Part shown: positions 16,876 through 24,810 of the stretch, one piece after another
Numbering within the stretch: position 1 is the first letter of the stretch
How the letters are laid out: each line of letters starts with the position of its first letter
NCBI RefSeq assembly: GCF_003052295.1
Contig: NZ_QBLC01000002.1
Span: 62,001-126,000, forward strand
Source of the DNA: Trichococcus paludicola
Lineage (GTDB): Bacteria > Bacillota > Bacilli > Lactobacillales > Aerococcaceae
Direction of reading: 5' to 3'
Length of the DNA: 64,000 nucleotides
Notes under the pieces: generated by a model
The model's input: only the letters and a program-made list of their open reading frames with translations
What the model was told of the DNA's origin: nothing
Database searches by the model: none
Program-made: the position numbers and the translations under genes

Positions 16876-17847
16876 ATGGGAGAAAAAATTGTTTTTCCAC
16901 TAAATTACGAGGGATACTTAAAAAAAGGACTATTGGCATTTGAAGAGGGGAATCTGCAGCTTGCGGAAGAATGGATCGGCAAGGCTGTTGCCATCAAAAA
17001 GGCAGACGATATCCTCCCGCTCTATCTCATGTTGCTGCAGGAGACCGATCAAGCAGAGAAGAGTCTGGAAATGATAACCGAAATGCGTCCGGATATTGCT
17101 TCCGCCATTTCGGTGGACGACATCGATTTCCTTTTCTTGAAAGGCTTGCTGCATTCCGGATCATTCGTCATGGCCCGCGAACAAATCGAAGCACGCAAAA
17201 ATACTTTTGGTCTGTCGATGGAACATCAATTTGCTTTGGAGCAATTGGAGGCTGAAGTCGAAAAAGTTGAACTTAAGACTTTGGAGAAGAAGCTGAAAAA
17301 AAGTTCAGAAATCCTCCAGGCCGAAAAAACCATAGATACGCAACCGTTCCACAAGCAACAACTCTACGCGCAACAATTGAAAGAATTGGAGAATGACCAA
17401 TTCGGCAAGATAGCGCAACGTTTGCTCATGAACAGCAATCTCCACCGGATGCTAAAGACAGAGATCATCCATCAATTTCTTGCACGCGGGCTCCATCCGA
17501 CGGTGACTGTCAGATTGGACGGAACCGTAGATAAATTGGATCTGGCTGGAGTGGTCCCATTGATCGACTCGAAAACGTACAAAGAAGGAATGGCATACAT
17601 CCAAGAAGAAATCGCCAATAAAAACCCGACTATGGCGGATGCCATGGAGAATGCCTTCTTCATGCAATTATCCCTCCTTTATCCGTTCGAACAAAGGACG
17701 ATCCCAGCCGTGAAGGAATGGTTGGAGGTGCTCTACCGCATTTACAACGGGACCGAATCGACGGGCGAACCAAGCGAAAAGAGCATCCGCGATGAAATCG
17801 AAAAATTGGAAAATAAGCTGGCTGATTTTTTTGGGTTTTTCGAATAA
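16876..17847 (+). CDS. Helical TPR-like protein of unknown function
   Basis: 323-aa soluble, acidic, almost entirely helical protein. The N-terminal part (YLKKGLLAFEEGNLQLAEEWIGKAV, in shorter pieces) looks like a tetratricopeptide repeat. A charged coiled-coil stretch lies around residues 110-175, and a conserved-looking C-terminal half contains KTEIIHQFLARGLHPTVTV. It resembles Firmicute TPR proteins sometimes labelled DUF3196, but I cannot confirm that. The start is ATG 16876 with GGGGTG 6 bases upstream. ATG 16870 is possible. It is a single-gene unit between the fab operon and the cold-shock gene. Confidence 0.75.
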   Translation: MGEKIVFPLNYEGYLKKGLLAFEEGNLQLAEEWIGKAVAIKKADDILPLYLMLLQETDQAEKSLEMITEMRPDIASAISVDDIDFLFLKGLLHSGSFVMAREQIEARKNTFGLSMEHQFALEQLEAEVEKVELKTLEKKLKKSSEILQAEKTIDTQPFHKQQLYAQQLKELENDQFGKIAQRLLMNSNLHRMLKTEIIHQFLARGLHPTVTVRLDGTVDKLDLAGVVPLIDSKTYKEGMAYIQEEIANKNPTMADAMENAFFMQLSLLYPFEQRTIPAVKEWLEVLYRIYNGTESTGEPSEKSIRDEIEKLENKLADFFGFFE

Positions 17848-17871
17848 GTGCCAACGAGGCTATCAGAATAA

Positions 17872-17900
17872 TTGACTCTATAGGGTTTCCTCTCTATAAT
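17872..17900 (+). promoter_or_regulatory. Promoter of the cold-shock gene
   Basis: TTGACT (17872-17877), a 17-base spacer, then consensus TATAAT (17895-17900). The predicted leader is ~56 nt, shorter than classic cspA leaders. Confidence 0.9.
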
Positions 17901-17962
17901 GAGGGGTAACCCGTCTTTGTGAAAGCAGTTCCAAAGAAATGAGTGTTGAAGGAGGATGTACA

Positions 17963-18175
17963 ATGGAATTTGGCAAAGTAAAGTGGTTCAATAATGATAA
18001 AGGGTATGGTTTTATTGAACTCGATGAACAGGATGACGACATTTTCGTACATTTTACCGGTATAGCTGGAGAAGGCTTCAAAAGACTTGAAGAAGGGCAA
18101 CGCGTTCAGTTCGATATCGCTGAAGGCATCAGGGGACCACAGGCTACTAATGTGATGGTCTTGGCAGAATCATAA
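17963..18175 (+). CDS. Cold-shock domain protein
   Basis: 70-aa OB-fold RNA chaperone. It carries RNP1 (KGYGFIE) and RNP2 (DIFVHF), and the N-terminal [14 protein letters not shown] typical of CspA-like proteins. The protein is unusually acidic between the motifs (ELDEQDDD). The start is ATG 17963 behind GAAGGAGGATG. An upstream in-frame ATG would run through the ribosome site. It is transcribed alone, with a consensus promoter and a terminator. Confidence 0.95.
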   Translation: MEFGKVKWFNNDKGYGFIELDEQDDDIFVHFTGIAGEGFKRLEEGQRVQFDIAEGIRGPQATNVMVLAES

Positions 18176-18192
18176 AAAAGAACAGTAAATCG

Positions 18193-18240
18193 CAAAGGTG
18201 AAGGGCATCCGTTCCGGATTTTCTTTCACCTTTGTTTTTT
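18193..18240 (+). terminator. Terminator of the cold-shock gene
   Basis: CAAAGGTGAA (18193-18202) pairs with TTCACCTTTG (18225-18234), followed by six Ts. It ends only 15 bases before the next start codon. Confidence 0.88.
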
Positions 18241-18254
18241 AGGATGTGGATCAG

Positions 18255-18665
18255 GTGATAAAATTATTTGTGGATGGGGCAGCTACCGGAAAAGAAGGAT
18301 ATGCTGCCATCGGGATTTTGGTCGTTGAGGACGGGGTACAAGAGCAGATAGGCTTGCCTCTAGAGGCAAGAATGGATAACCATCGGGCAGAGTTCGAAGC
18401 GCTCCTGTACGGATTGCGTCATCTGAGGGCACGCAACAAACAGGATCAGCTCGTTTTTTGTTACACCGACAGTAAACTTGTTGCCGATTCGATCAGAAAA
18501 AGATATACAAAAAAAGCGGAACACAAACTGTATCTGGAAGAGGCATTGCAGGATTTGGCCATATTCACCAATTTTTACTTGGAATGGATTCCGGAAAAGG
18601 AAAACAAAGGAGCCGATAATCTCGCCAAAAAAGCGCTCTATCAGCTTACAAAAAAGAACAAATGA
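18255..18665 (+). CDS. RNase HI-like protein
   Basis: 136-aa ribonuclease H fold protein of the Firmicute YpeP/YpdQ group. It cleaves RNA in RNA-DNA hybrids if active. The DEDD carboxylates can be placed: Asp in LFVDGAATG (~6), Glu in NHRAEFEALL, Asp in CYTDSKLVAD and Asp in KGADNLAKKA. The start is taken as GTG 18255, which leaves AGGATG 8 bases upstream and gives the usual MIKLFVDG beginning. GTG 18246 is the alternative but sits directly on that site. It begins immediately after the cold-shock terminator, so it may depend on readthrough. Confidence 0.85.
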   Translation: MIKLFVDGAATGKEGYAAIGILVVEDGVQEQIGLPLEARMDNHRAEFEALLYGLRHLRARNKQDQLVFCYTDSKLVADSIRKRYTKKAEHKLYLEEALQDLAIFTNFYLEWIPEKENKGADNLAKKALYQLTKKNK

Positions 18666-18716
18666 TTCTGGATGGGCTATCATTCAGAATCCAAAATGCC
18701 ATTTTCATCATTCGAT

Positions 18717-18759
18717 AAAGGCTCTCTCCATTCTTATATGAAACGTGGAGGGCCTTTTT
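18717..18759 (+). terminator. Likely terminator after the RNase HI-like gene
   Basis: An imperfect stem (AAAGGCTCTCTCCA with TGGAGGGCCTTT) is followed by T5. Confidence 0.6.
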
Positions 18760-18805
18760 GCTTGCCTCCATTCGCTGTTTCGTGCAAGCAAGTCATTGAT
18801 TATCC

Positions 18806-18836
18806 TTGACTTGGAGTCCACTCCAAGGAGTATACT
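18806..18836 (+). promoter_or_regulatory. MerR-type operator-promoter 1 (aldo/keto reductase)
   Basis: TTGACT (18806-18811) and TATACT (18831-18836) are separated by 19 bases instead of 17. The dyad CTTGGAGTCCACTCCAAG (18810-18827) fills the spacer. Long spacers filled by a dyad are the hallmark of promoters activated by MerR-family regulators (MerR, SoxR, AdhR, NmlR). Confidence 0.85.
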
Positions 18837-18891
18837 ATCGGCAACATAGTAAACTTCTATGTCATCAAATTTGAATTGGAGGGAAGTATTG

Positions 18892-19734
18892 ATGGAATAT
18901 GTAACTTTAAATAATGGCATCAAGATGCCGATTTTGGGATATGGAGTGTATCAGATACCCGATGCCGCAGAATGCGAACGCTGCGTGCTGGATGCGATTG
19001 AGGTAGGCTACCGATCGATTGATACCGCCCAAGCATATGGAAACGAAGAAGCAGTCGGTATTGCAATTAAAAAAAGCGGTGTTGCGCGGGAAGAACTATT
19101 CATAACGACAAAAGTCTGGATAACGAATGCCGGGTATGAAAAAGCCAAAGCTTCGATTGCCGAATCGCTGCAGAAACTTCAATTGGACTATCTGGACCTG
19201 GTCCTGATCCATCAGCCCTTCGGTGATTATTACGGAACGTATCGCGCCATGGAAGAACTTTATGAGCAAGGCAAAATCCGTGCCATCGGCGTGAGCAACT
19301 TCTATCCCGACCGGTACATCGATTTGGTTCGTTTCACAAATGTTGTACCGGCCGTCAACCAAGTGGAGACACATGTATTCAATCAGCAGCTGGATGCGCA
19401 TGAGATCATGCAGAAATACGGCACGCAAATCGAATCTTGGGGCCCGTTCGCTGAAGGCAGAAATGAACTGTTCACGAATGAAACGTTACGCATGATTGGA
19501 GATAAATACAACAAAACCACTGCTCAAGTTGCGCTTCGCTATTTGTTGCAGCGGGGAGTCGTGGTGATTCCGAAAACGACGCACAAAGTCCGGATGATCC
19601 AAAATTTGGATGTCTTCGACTTCAGTGTGACTGAAGAGGATATGGAAACGATTAAAGGACTGGACAAGAAAGAGAGTGCCTTTTTCTCGCATTACGATCC
19701 GAAGTTGGTCGAAATGCTGGTGAACCGTGGTTAA
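18892..19734 (+). CDS. Aldo/keto reductase (AKR5-like, YvgN/YtbE type)
   Basis: 280-aa NADPH-dependent carbonyl reductase with an (alpha/beta)8 barrel. Catalytic Asp and Tyr are in SIDTAQAYGNEE (~46-51), Lys in TTKVWI and His in LVLIHQPFGD (~107). SNF in AIGVSNFYPD and IPKTTHKVRM (cofactor) are also present. The family reduces aldehydes such as methylglyoxal, but the substrate here is unknown. The start is ATG 18892 behind TTGGAGGGAAG. It is the first gene of a MerR-type regulated unit and is followed by a broken second reductase. Confidence 0.92.
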   Translation: MEYVTLNNGIKMPILGYGVYQIPDAAECERCVLDAIEVGYRSIDTAQAYGNEEAVGIAIKKSGVAREELFITTKVWITNAGYEKAKASIAESLQKLQLDYLDLVLIHQPFGDYYGTYRAMEELYEQGKIRAIGVSNFYPDRYIDLVRFTNVVPAVNQVETHVFNQQLDAHEIMQKYGTQIESWGPFAEGRNELFTNETLRMIGDKYNKTTAQVALRYLLQRGVVVIPKTTHKVRMIQNLDVFDFSVTEEDMETIKGLDKKESAFFSHYDPKLVEMLVNRG

Positions 19735-19817
19735 TGTCCGAAAGATGAGCTAAGGAAACAGGCACCGACTGCGATCGATCGGCAGTGGTCCTATCCTAAA
19801 GAAATGGAGAGATGATG

Positions 19818-20646
19818 ATGGATTATGTGAAATTCGGCAAACATCTACTCATACGGAGCCAGTGAAAGCATACTCGGAAAAGCCTTGAATGATTACGCCA
19901 ACCGGGATGAGATCGTGGTGGCGACAAAAGTACATCAGAAGATGCGCCAGGCACCGAATGGAGGGGGCCTTTCCCGCAAAGCAATCCTGACTGAAATCGA
20001 TCACAGTCTGGAAAGGTTAGGCATGGACTATGTGGATCTCTACATAATCCACCGTTGGGACTACCACACACCAATCGAGGAAACGATGGAAGCATTGCAT
20101 GATGTCGTGAAATCCGGCAAAGCCCGCTATATCGGCGCATCCGCCATGTTCGCGTGGCAATTCGCCAAAGCGCAATCTGTTGCCGAAAAAAACGGTCTGA
20201 CAAAGTTTGTTTCGATGCAGAATCACCTTAATCTCTTGTACCGGGAGGAAGAGCGGGAAATGCTGCCGTTGTGCACGGATCAAAAGATTGCCGTAACGCC
20301 ATACAGCCCGCTGGCTTCAGGGAGGCTCACCCGTGATTGGTCGGCCACTACGAAACGCTTCGAAATGGATCAGGTGGCGAAGCATAAGTATGATACGACC
20401 GAAGCCCAGGACCGCGTCATCGTGGAACGGGTTGCAGCGATTGCCGAAAAATATGGCGTCGAGAGGGTTCAGATTGCTTTGGCTTGGCTGCTGCAGAACG
20501 ATCAAGTCGTTGCACCGATCATCGGGGCGACAAAGGAAAGCCATCTGACCAGCGCCATTTCGGCTCTTGACTTCAAGCTTTCCGCGGAGGACATCCTTTC
20601 TCTGGAAGAACCATACATCCCTCATCATATAATGGGGCACAACTAA
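19818..20646 (+). pseudogene. Aldo/keto reductase with an internal out-of-frame deletion
   Basis: A GGAGA site and ATGATGATG start lead into MDYVKFG, the normal N-terminus of this reductase group. The reading frame then jumps. From ~19837 another frame reads ANIYSYGASESILGKALNDYANRDEIVVATK, which is the part that normally follows 45-55 residues later. The segment with the cofactor strand and catalytic Asp is gone. The rest is intact (253 aa from the internal ATG 19885: Lys in ATKVHQ, His in YIIHRWDYH, the C-terminal cofactor site PIIGATKESH). If translated from 19885, the product lacks the first beta-alpha units and the catalytic Tyr. The downstream frame has no other defect, suggesting a recent deletion. 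Confidence 0.85.
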
Positions 20647-20680
20647 AAAGCTCTTGTACACAAATCATTAAACAACAAAT

Positions 20681-20730
20681 AAGCCCGAATGGATACCTAG
20701 CTGCAGGATTCCATTCGGGCTTTCTTTTTC
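20681..20730 (+). terminator. Terminator after the broken reductase
   Basis: AAGCCCGAATGGA (20681-20693) pairs perfectly with TCCATTCGGGCTT (20710-20722), followed by a T-rich tract. It faces the convergent dehydrogenase gene. Confidence 0.85.
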
Positions 20731-20781
20731 GTATCCTGATGAGTGTGCTGAGTAGTGTTGCCTTAGTTCAGGATATAGGGA

Positions 20782-21618
20782 TTATTCATTGTAGTCCGTT
20801 GAGGCGGCCAATTCTGTTTGCGTCCGGAAATTGGCTAAGCGGTTCTCAAGCGTAGAAATGGTGCTGGCCAGCGCTTGCGAGCCGAGGACCATGCGAAGCG
20901 GCGCGGGTGTGATATCCACGCTTTCAATGATCCGTTTTGCCATCTCCGCAGGATTTCCGGGAGCCAGTACCTTTGTTGAATCAAGCATCGCAAGAAAGCT
21001 GTGCGCCGGGTTGCCATCGTATTCAGGCATCAGGTCAGCCATTTGTGCGCTTCCGTAGCGGAATTCTGTCCGTGCGCCGCCTGGCTCTACAATGGTCACG
21101 CCGATATTAAAGGGTTCCACTTCCTGAGCAACGGATTCGCAGAAGCCTTCGATCCCGAATTTCGTGGCATGGTACATGGAATTGCCCGGGAAAGCGACTT
21201 GTCCGCCATAGGAAGATATTTGGATGATGCGGCCGTGACCTTGTTTTCGTAAGAACGGAAGCGCGGAACGGATCATTTGGATAGAGCCAGTCAAATTGGT
21301 CGCGATGATGAGATCCACTTGCTCGTCGCTCAACTCTTCTGCAGCACCGAACAGGCCATAGCCAGCATTATTGATGATGACATCGATTTCTCCGTGTTTT
21401 TCAAAAGATTCCTTGACAACTTGATGTACAGTGGGCGTATCGGTCACATCAAGGATCTGGCAATCGAACAGCGTCGGGTACTCCGCAATCAAATCAGAAA
21501 TTTTGGATTTATTGCGCACCGTTCCAATCACCGTATCGCCTTTATCCAGCAACTGTTTGGTCAGTTCGTAGCCAAAACCACTGCTCACACCTGTAATCAT
21601 CCATGTTTTGCTCATCAT
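20782..21618 (-). CDS. Short-chain dehydrogenase/reductase (SDR)
   Basis: 278-aa classical SDR. The N-terminal cofactor motif is TGVSSGFGYELTK, followed by INNAGYGLFGA. The catalytic Ser is in IIQISSYGGQ and the Tyr/Lys in MYHATKFG. The C-terminal part is longer than in FabG. The substrate is unknown. The start is taken as ATG 21618 (ATGATG with ATGGAGGC 5 bases before it). A MerR-type operator-promoter on the minus strand lies ~30 bases upstream. It is divergent from the next operon, which has the same operator. Confidence 0.9.
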   Translation of the reverse strand: MMSKTWMITGVSSGFGYELTKQLLDKGDTVIGTVRNKSKISDLIAEYPTLFDCQILDVTDTPTVHQVVKESFEKHGEIDVIINNAGYGLFGAAEELSDEQVDLIIATNLTGSIQMIRSALPFLRKQGHGRIIQISSYGGQVAFPGNSMYHATKFGIEGFCESVAQEVEPFNIGVTIVEPGGARTEFRYGSAQMADLMPEYDGNPAHSFLAMLDSTKVLAPGNPAEMAKRIIESVDITPAPLRMVLGSQALASTISTLENRLANFRTQTELAASTDYNE

Positions 21619-21645
21619 TTTTGCCTCCATCTCATTTCTATTCTG

Positions 21646-21676
21646 ACTATAACTCTTGGAGTGGACTCCAAGTCAA
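21646..21676 (-). promoter_or_regulatory. MerR-type operator-promoter 2 (SDR gene)
   Basis: On the minus strand, TTGACT (21671-21676) and TATAGT (21646-21651) are 19 bases apart. The dyad CTTGGAGTGGACTCCAAG (21655-21672 on the plus strand) has the same arms as the operator at 18810. Confidence 0.85.
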
Positions 21677-21802
21677 GCGCATTGTTTATAAAAAAATAAT
21701 ACAGTACGATTGGTGGATTAATTTAATTATACATTTACGGTGCTGGATTAACCATTCAAAGGCTGGATTCAACGTCCGGAAAATAAAGATGTCGGTTCAT
21801 GC

Positions 21803-21833
21803 TTGACTTGGAGTGAACTCCAAGTGATACCAT
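21803..21833 (+). promoter_or_regulatory. MerR-type operator-promoter 3 (divergent operon)
   Basis: TTGACT (21803-21808), a 19-base spacer, then TACCAT (21828-21833). The dyad CTTGGAGTGAACTCCAAG is at 21807-21824. The arms are identical to the other two copies and only the two central bases differ. The poor -10 fits an activator-dependent promoter. Confidence 0.82.
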
Positions 21834-21863
21834 GTTCGTATCAAAGAGAAATTTGAGGTGGAA

Positions 21864-22475
21864 ATGTTGACAAAAATAGTTATTATCGGCGCAACCGGCT
21901 CAGTCGGTCGCGCTGCAAGACAACGGTTCCTTGAAAAAACAAATGATGAACTGACGCTTTTTTCGCGACTACCGGAAAGACTCAAGCCAATTGATTCAAT
22001 GAGAGAAGTTGCCGTTTCAGGCGATGTAATGAACGCAGCCGATCTGGACAAGGTCATCTCTGTACAGGACGTAGTGTTTGCATCTTTGACAGGGAACTTA
22101 GGGAAAATGGCCAAAGCGATTGTCGAATCGATGAAACGCGTTGGAGTCAACCGTTTGATTTTTATCACTTCGATGGGTATCTATAACGAAATTCCGGCTT
22201 CCGTAGGCTCTTCCGGCAATCTTCGCTCCAATCCGGTTTTGCAGACATACCGTGATGCGGCGGACGTCATTGAAGCATCCAATCTGGATTATACGATCAT
22301 ACGTCCAGGCTGGTTCGACAGCAACAACGATACCGATTATGAAATTACCGTCAAGGGCGAGCCATTCGGCGGACATGACGTATCCAGGAAAAGCATCGCG
22401 GATCTTGTCGTTCGTCTTGCTGCCGATCCTACCCTTTATGTCCGTGAAAGTGTAGGCATCAATCGTCCGGAATGA
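21864..22475 (+). CDS. Atypical SDR / NAD(P)-binding protein (NmrA-like)
   Basis: 203-aa single Rossmann-fold protein with the nucleotide motif VIIGATGSVGRAA at the N-terminus, ITSMGIYNEIP and YTIIRPGWFD. These are typical of the small atypical SDRs related to NmrA and flavin reductase-like proteins. The catalytic role is unknown. The start is ATG 21864 (GAGGTG just upstream; TTG 21867 is also possible). It is the first gene of the operon behind MerR-type operator 3 and shares it with an aldo/keto reductase 42 bases downstream. Confidence 0.85.
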   Translation: MLTKIVIIGATGSVGRAARQRFLEKTNDELTLFSRLPERLKPIDSMREVAVSGDVMNAADLDKVISVQDVVFASLTGNLGKMAKAIVESMKRVGVNRLIFITSMGIYNEIPASVGSSGNLRSNPVLQTYRDAADVIEASNLDYTIIRPGWFDSNNDTDYEITVKGEPFGGHDVSRKSIADLVVRLAADPTLYVRESVGINRPE

Positions 22476-22517
22476 TCAATTAGATCCATTATGCCACCAA
22501 TGAGAGGATGACAAATA

Positions 22518-23516
22518 ATGAACTATACATCAGTTGGCAGAACAGGCATCAAAGTTTCTGAATTGTGTTTCGGTGCCATGTCTTTTGGCGGCGACGCAGA
22601 TGAAGAAATGGCAAAAGCCTTGTATAACCGCTGTCTTGAGGCTGGAATCAACTTTTTTGATACAGCAGATATGTATTCGCACGGTCGATCCGAAGAAATT
22701 CTCGGGAAATTGATGAAGGGTCAGCGGGAGGAGCTTGTGATCACGAGCAAAGTCTTCTTCCCGACTTCAAAAAATCCGAAGGTCAATGATCGCGGTCTTT
22801 CCCGTAAACATATCCTGAAAAGCATCGATGCCAGTTTAAAACGCTTGGATACAGACTACATCGATTTCTATATCCTGCATTACTTCGACCCGACTACCGA
22901 TATCGAATTGACTTTGCGTACTTTGGATGACCTGCAAAAACAGGGGAAGATCCTTTATTCCGGCGTCAGCAATTGGGCCGCGTGGCAGATCATGGATGCA
23001 CTTGGCATTTCGGAAAGGGAGTTGCTCAGTCGCTTCGAAATCATGGAGCCTTTGTACAACTTGGCGAAACGGCAATCCGAAGTGGAACTGCTCCCTTTGG
23101 CTGAAGCCAAGAACATCGGGGTCATTCCTTACAGCCCGCTTGGAGCAGGATTGCTGACAGGGAAATACGGATCGGCTAAACAACCGGATTCCGGCCGTCT
23201 CGTCGATAGCGAACTGAACCGTTTGCGTTATCAAAATGACCTGGAACTTGCGGATCGCTTTGCGGCCTTCGCCAATAAACTGGGCGTCAGTCCGGCAACA
23301 TTGGCGGTGGCGTGGGCAAAAAGCCACCCGGCAGTTACCGCCCCGATCATCGGGGCCCGGAATCTGGTCCAATTGGAGGATTCCTTGGCGGCAACCGATT
23401 TTGAGATGACGCCCGATTTGCGTGCAGAAGTCAGTTCGCTTGCCCTGGCCCCGGAACCGGCAACAGGGCGTTCAGAAGAAAAAACGCTTGGGCAGTTCGG
23501 CGTGTGGCAAAAATAA
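22518..23516 (+). CDS. Aldo/keto reductase (AKR, YrpG/Kv-beta-like)
   Basis: 332-aa barrel enzyme. Catalytic Asp/Tyr are in FFDTADMYSHGRSE (~49-54), Lys in VITSKVF, and His in YILHYFDP. SNW appears in YSGVSNWAAW, and the C-terminal cofactor site is in APIIGARNLVQLEDSL. The N-terminus MNYTSVGRTGIKVSELCFG is typical of the group. The substrate is unknown. It is co-transcribed with the preceding atypical SDR. No terminator is obvious, and the next promoter follows ~75 bases later. Confidence 0.92.
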   Translation: MNYTSVGRTGIKVSELCFGAMSFGGDADEEMAKALYNRCLEAGINFFDTADMYSHGRSEEILGKLMKGQREELVITSKVFFPTSKNPKVNDRGLSRKHILKSIDASLKRLDTDYIDFYILHYFDPTTDIELTLRTLDDLQKQGKILYSGVSNWAAWQIMDALGISERELLSRFEIMEPLYNLAKRQSEVELLPLAEAKNIGVIPYSPLGAGLLTGKYGSAKQPDSGRLVDSELNRLRYQNDLELADRFAAFANKLGVSPATLAVAWAKSHPAVTAPIIGARNLVQLEDSLAATDFEMTPDLRAEVSSLALAPEPATGRSEEKTLGQFGVWQK

Positions 23517-23552
23517 AGGCAGTAGTCAATTCGATATAGTGCAGATAATCTT

Positions 23553-23574
23553 GGTTCAAATTGGTTCAATTTTA
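23553..23574 (+). repeat. Short direct repeat TTGGTTCAA
   Basis: Two copies of TTGGTTCAA separated by 2 bases, about 20 bases upstream of the zinc alcohol dehydrogenase promoter. The role is unknown. It could be a second regulator site or chance. Confidence 0.45.
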
Positions 23575-23592
23575 AGTGATTCCAGAAAATGC

Positions 23593-23623
23593 TTGCCTTA
23601 ATGTGCACTTTAAGTGTTACCCT
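23593..23623 (+). promoter_or_regulatory. Variant MerR-type operator-promoter 4 (alcohol dehydrogenase)
   Basis: TTGCCT (23593-23598) and TACCCT (23618-23623) are 19 bases apart. Between them the dyad CTTAATGTGCACTTTAAG (23597-23614) has 8-base arms with one mismatch. The layout matches the other three operators but the arm sequence differs (CTTAAAGT-like instead of CTTGGAGT), so a related but separate MerR-family regulator is likely. Confidence 0.65.
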
Positions 23624-23669
23624 TATTTAAGCAAGAGCAAGTGACTCTCAAGAAAAGGTGGAGAAATAG

Positions 23670-24704
23670 ATGAAAGCAAACATAATGTACGCGGCAGGAG
23701 ATGTGCGCGTCGAAGAAATTCCAGTACCGGAAATACAGAAGCCAACGGATGTGATCCTGAAAGTAGTGGCTGCCTGCATCTGCGGCAGTGACTTGCATCC
23801 ATACCACAAAATGCATGCGCACGCGCACGGTGAAGGCGAAGCGATGGGGCATGAAGTACTAGGCAGAATCGATGTAATGGGCTCTGAAGTTTCTGGATTC
23901 AAAAAAGGCGATTTGGTCGTTGTTCCTTTCGCATACGGCGACAACACGTGTCCGTTTTGTAAAGAAGGCTTGATGACTTCCTGCGTAAACGGCGGCTTCA
24001 TGACCGGTTGCCAAGCGGAATACGTTCGGGTTCCGCAAGCGCAAGGCAGCATGTTCAAATTACCCGACGACATTGACGAAAATTCGCCGCTGTTGCCTTC
24101 ATTGTTGACATTGTCCGATGTATACGGAACTGGTTATCATGCGGCCGTTATGGGCGGCGTCAACGAGGATACGACCGTGACGGTCATCGGTGACGGTGCT
24201 GTGGGACTGCTGGCTGTCCTTTCGGCGAAGAAACTCGGTGCCAAGAAGATCATCCTGATGGGCCGCCACAAAGATCGTACCGATCTTGGAATCGACTTCG
24301 GCGCAACGGATGTCATCGCTGAACGAGGCGAAGAGGGGATCGCGAAGGTCAAGGAGTTGACTAACGGGGAAGGCACACATGTCGTACTCGAATGTGTCGG
24401 TCTGATGCCTGCTTACGAGATGAGTCTTGAGGCTGTCCGTGCCGGCGGTGTCATCAGCCGTGTCGGGGTTCCGCAGTATGTCGAAGCGCCAGTAGGCTTT
24501 GCGAGTCTTTTCGGCCGCAACATTACGCTTACCGGAGGACCGGCACCAACACGTGCCTACATGGAAGAGCTTTTGCCCGATATCCTTGACGGAACACTGG
24601 AGCCTGGCCGTGTCTTTGATGTGACAGTCAACCTGGATGGTGTCCCGGATGGCTATAAAGCCATGGACAATCGCGTAGCGTTGAAAGTGCTGATCAGACC
24701 TTAA
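23670..24704 (+). CDS. Zinc-dependent alcohol dehydrogenase (MDR family)
   Basis: 344-aa medium-chain dehydrogenase. The catalytic zinc ligands are the Cys in CICGSDLHPYHK (~37) and the GHE of AMGHEVLG (~62). The structural lobe TCPFCKEGLMTSC has three of the four usual cysteines. The Rossmann motif is VIGDGAVGLLAVL (~170). Closely similar enzymes are annotated as alcohol or threonine/sorbitol dehydrogenase-like. The substrate is not defined. The start is ATG 23670 behind AAAGGTGGAG. It is controlled by the variant MerR-type promoter and closes the oxidoreductase block. Confidence 0.9.
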   Translation: MKANIMYAAGDVRVEEIPVPEIQKPTDVILKVVAACICGSDLHPYHKMHAHAHGEGEAMGHEVLGRIDVMGSEVSGFKKGDLVVVPFAYGDNTCPFCKEGLMTSCVNGGFMTGCQAEYVRVPQAQGSMFKLPDDIDENSPLLPSLLTLSDVYGTGYHAAVMGGVNEDTTVTVIGDGAVGLLAVLSAKKLGAKKIILMGRHKDRTDLGIDFGATDVIAERGEEGIAKVKELTNGEGTHVVLECVGLMPAYEMSLEAVRAGGVISRVGVPQYVEAPVGFASLFGRNITLTGGPAPTRAYMEELLPDILDGTLEPGRVFDVTVNLDGVPDGYKAMDNRVALKVLIRP

Positions 24705-24747
24705 TCAATAGCTTTACCACAGAAAGTACGTATCCTATACAAAAAAT

Positions 24748-24799
24748 AAAGCAGTCCGGACGCCCCCGCATCAACGAGGGTATCCGGACTGCTTTATTT
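24748..24799. terminator. Bidirectional terminator between adh and rlmL
   Basis: AAAGCAGTCCGGA (24748-24760) pairs perfectly with TCCGGACTGCTTT (24783-24795). A-rich and T-rich flanks allow function in both directions for the convergent genes. Confidence 0.9.
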
Positions 24800-24810
24800 T
24801 ATTTGAAAAA

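Noticed and set aside
19744-19811. Inverted repeat around CGATCGATCG between the aldo/keto reductase and the broken reductase
   Set aside because: The stem is only about 5 bases (ACTGC/GCAGT) with no T-tract. It is too weak to call.
18806-24704. Oxidoreductase block as a mobile island
   Set aside because: No transposase, integrase or flanking repeats, and the composition looks like its neighbours. It is accessory-looking but not demonstrably mobile.
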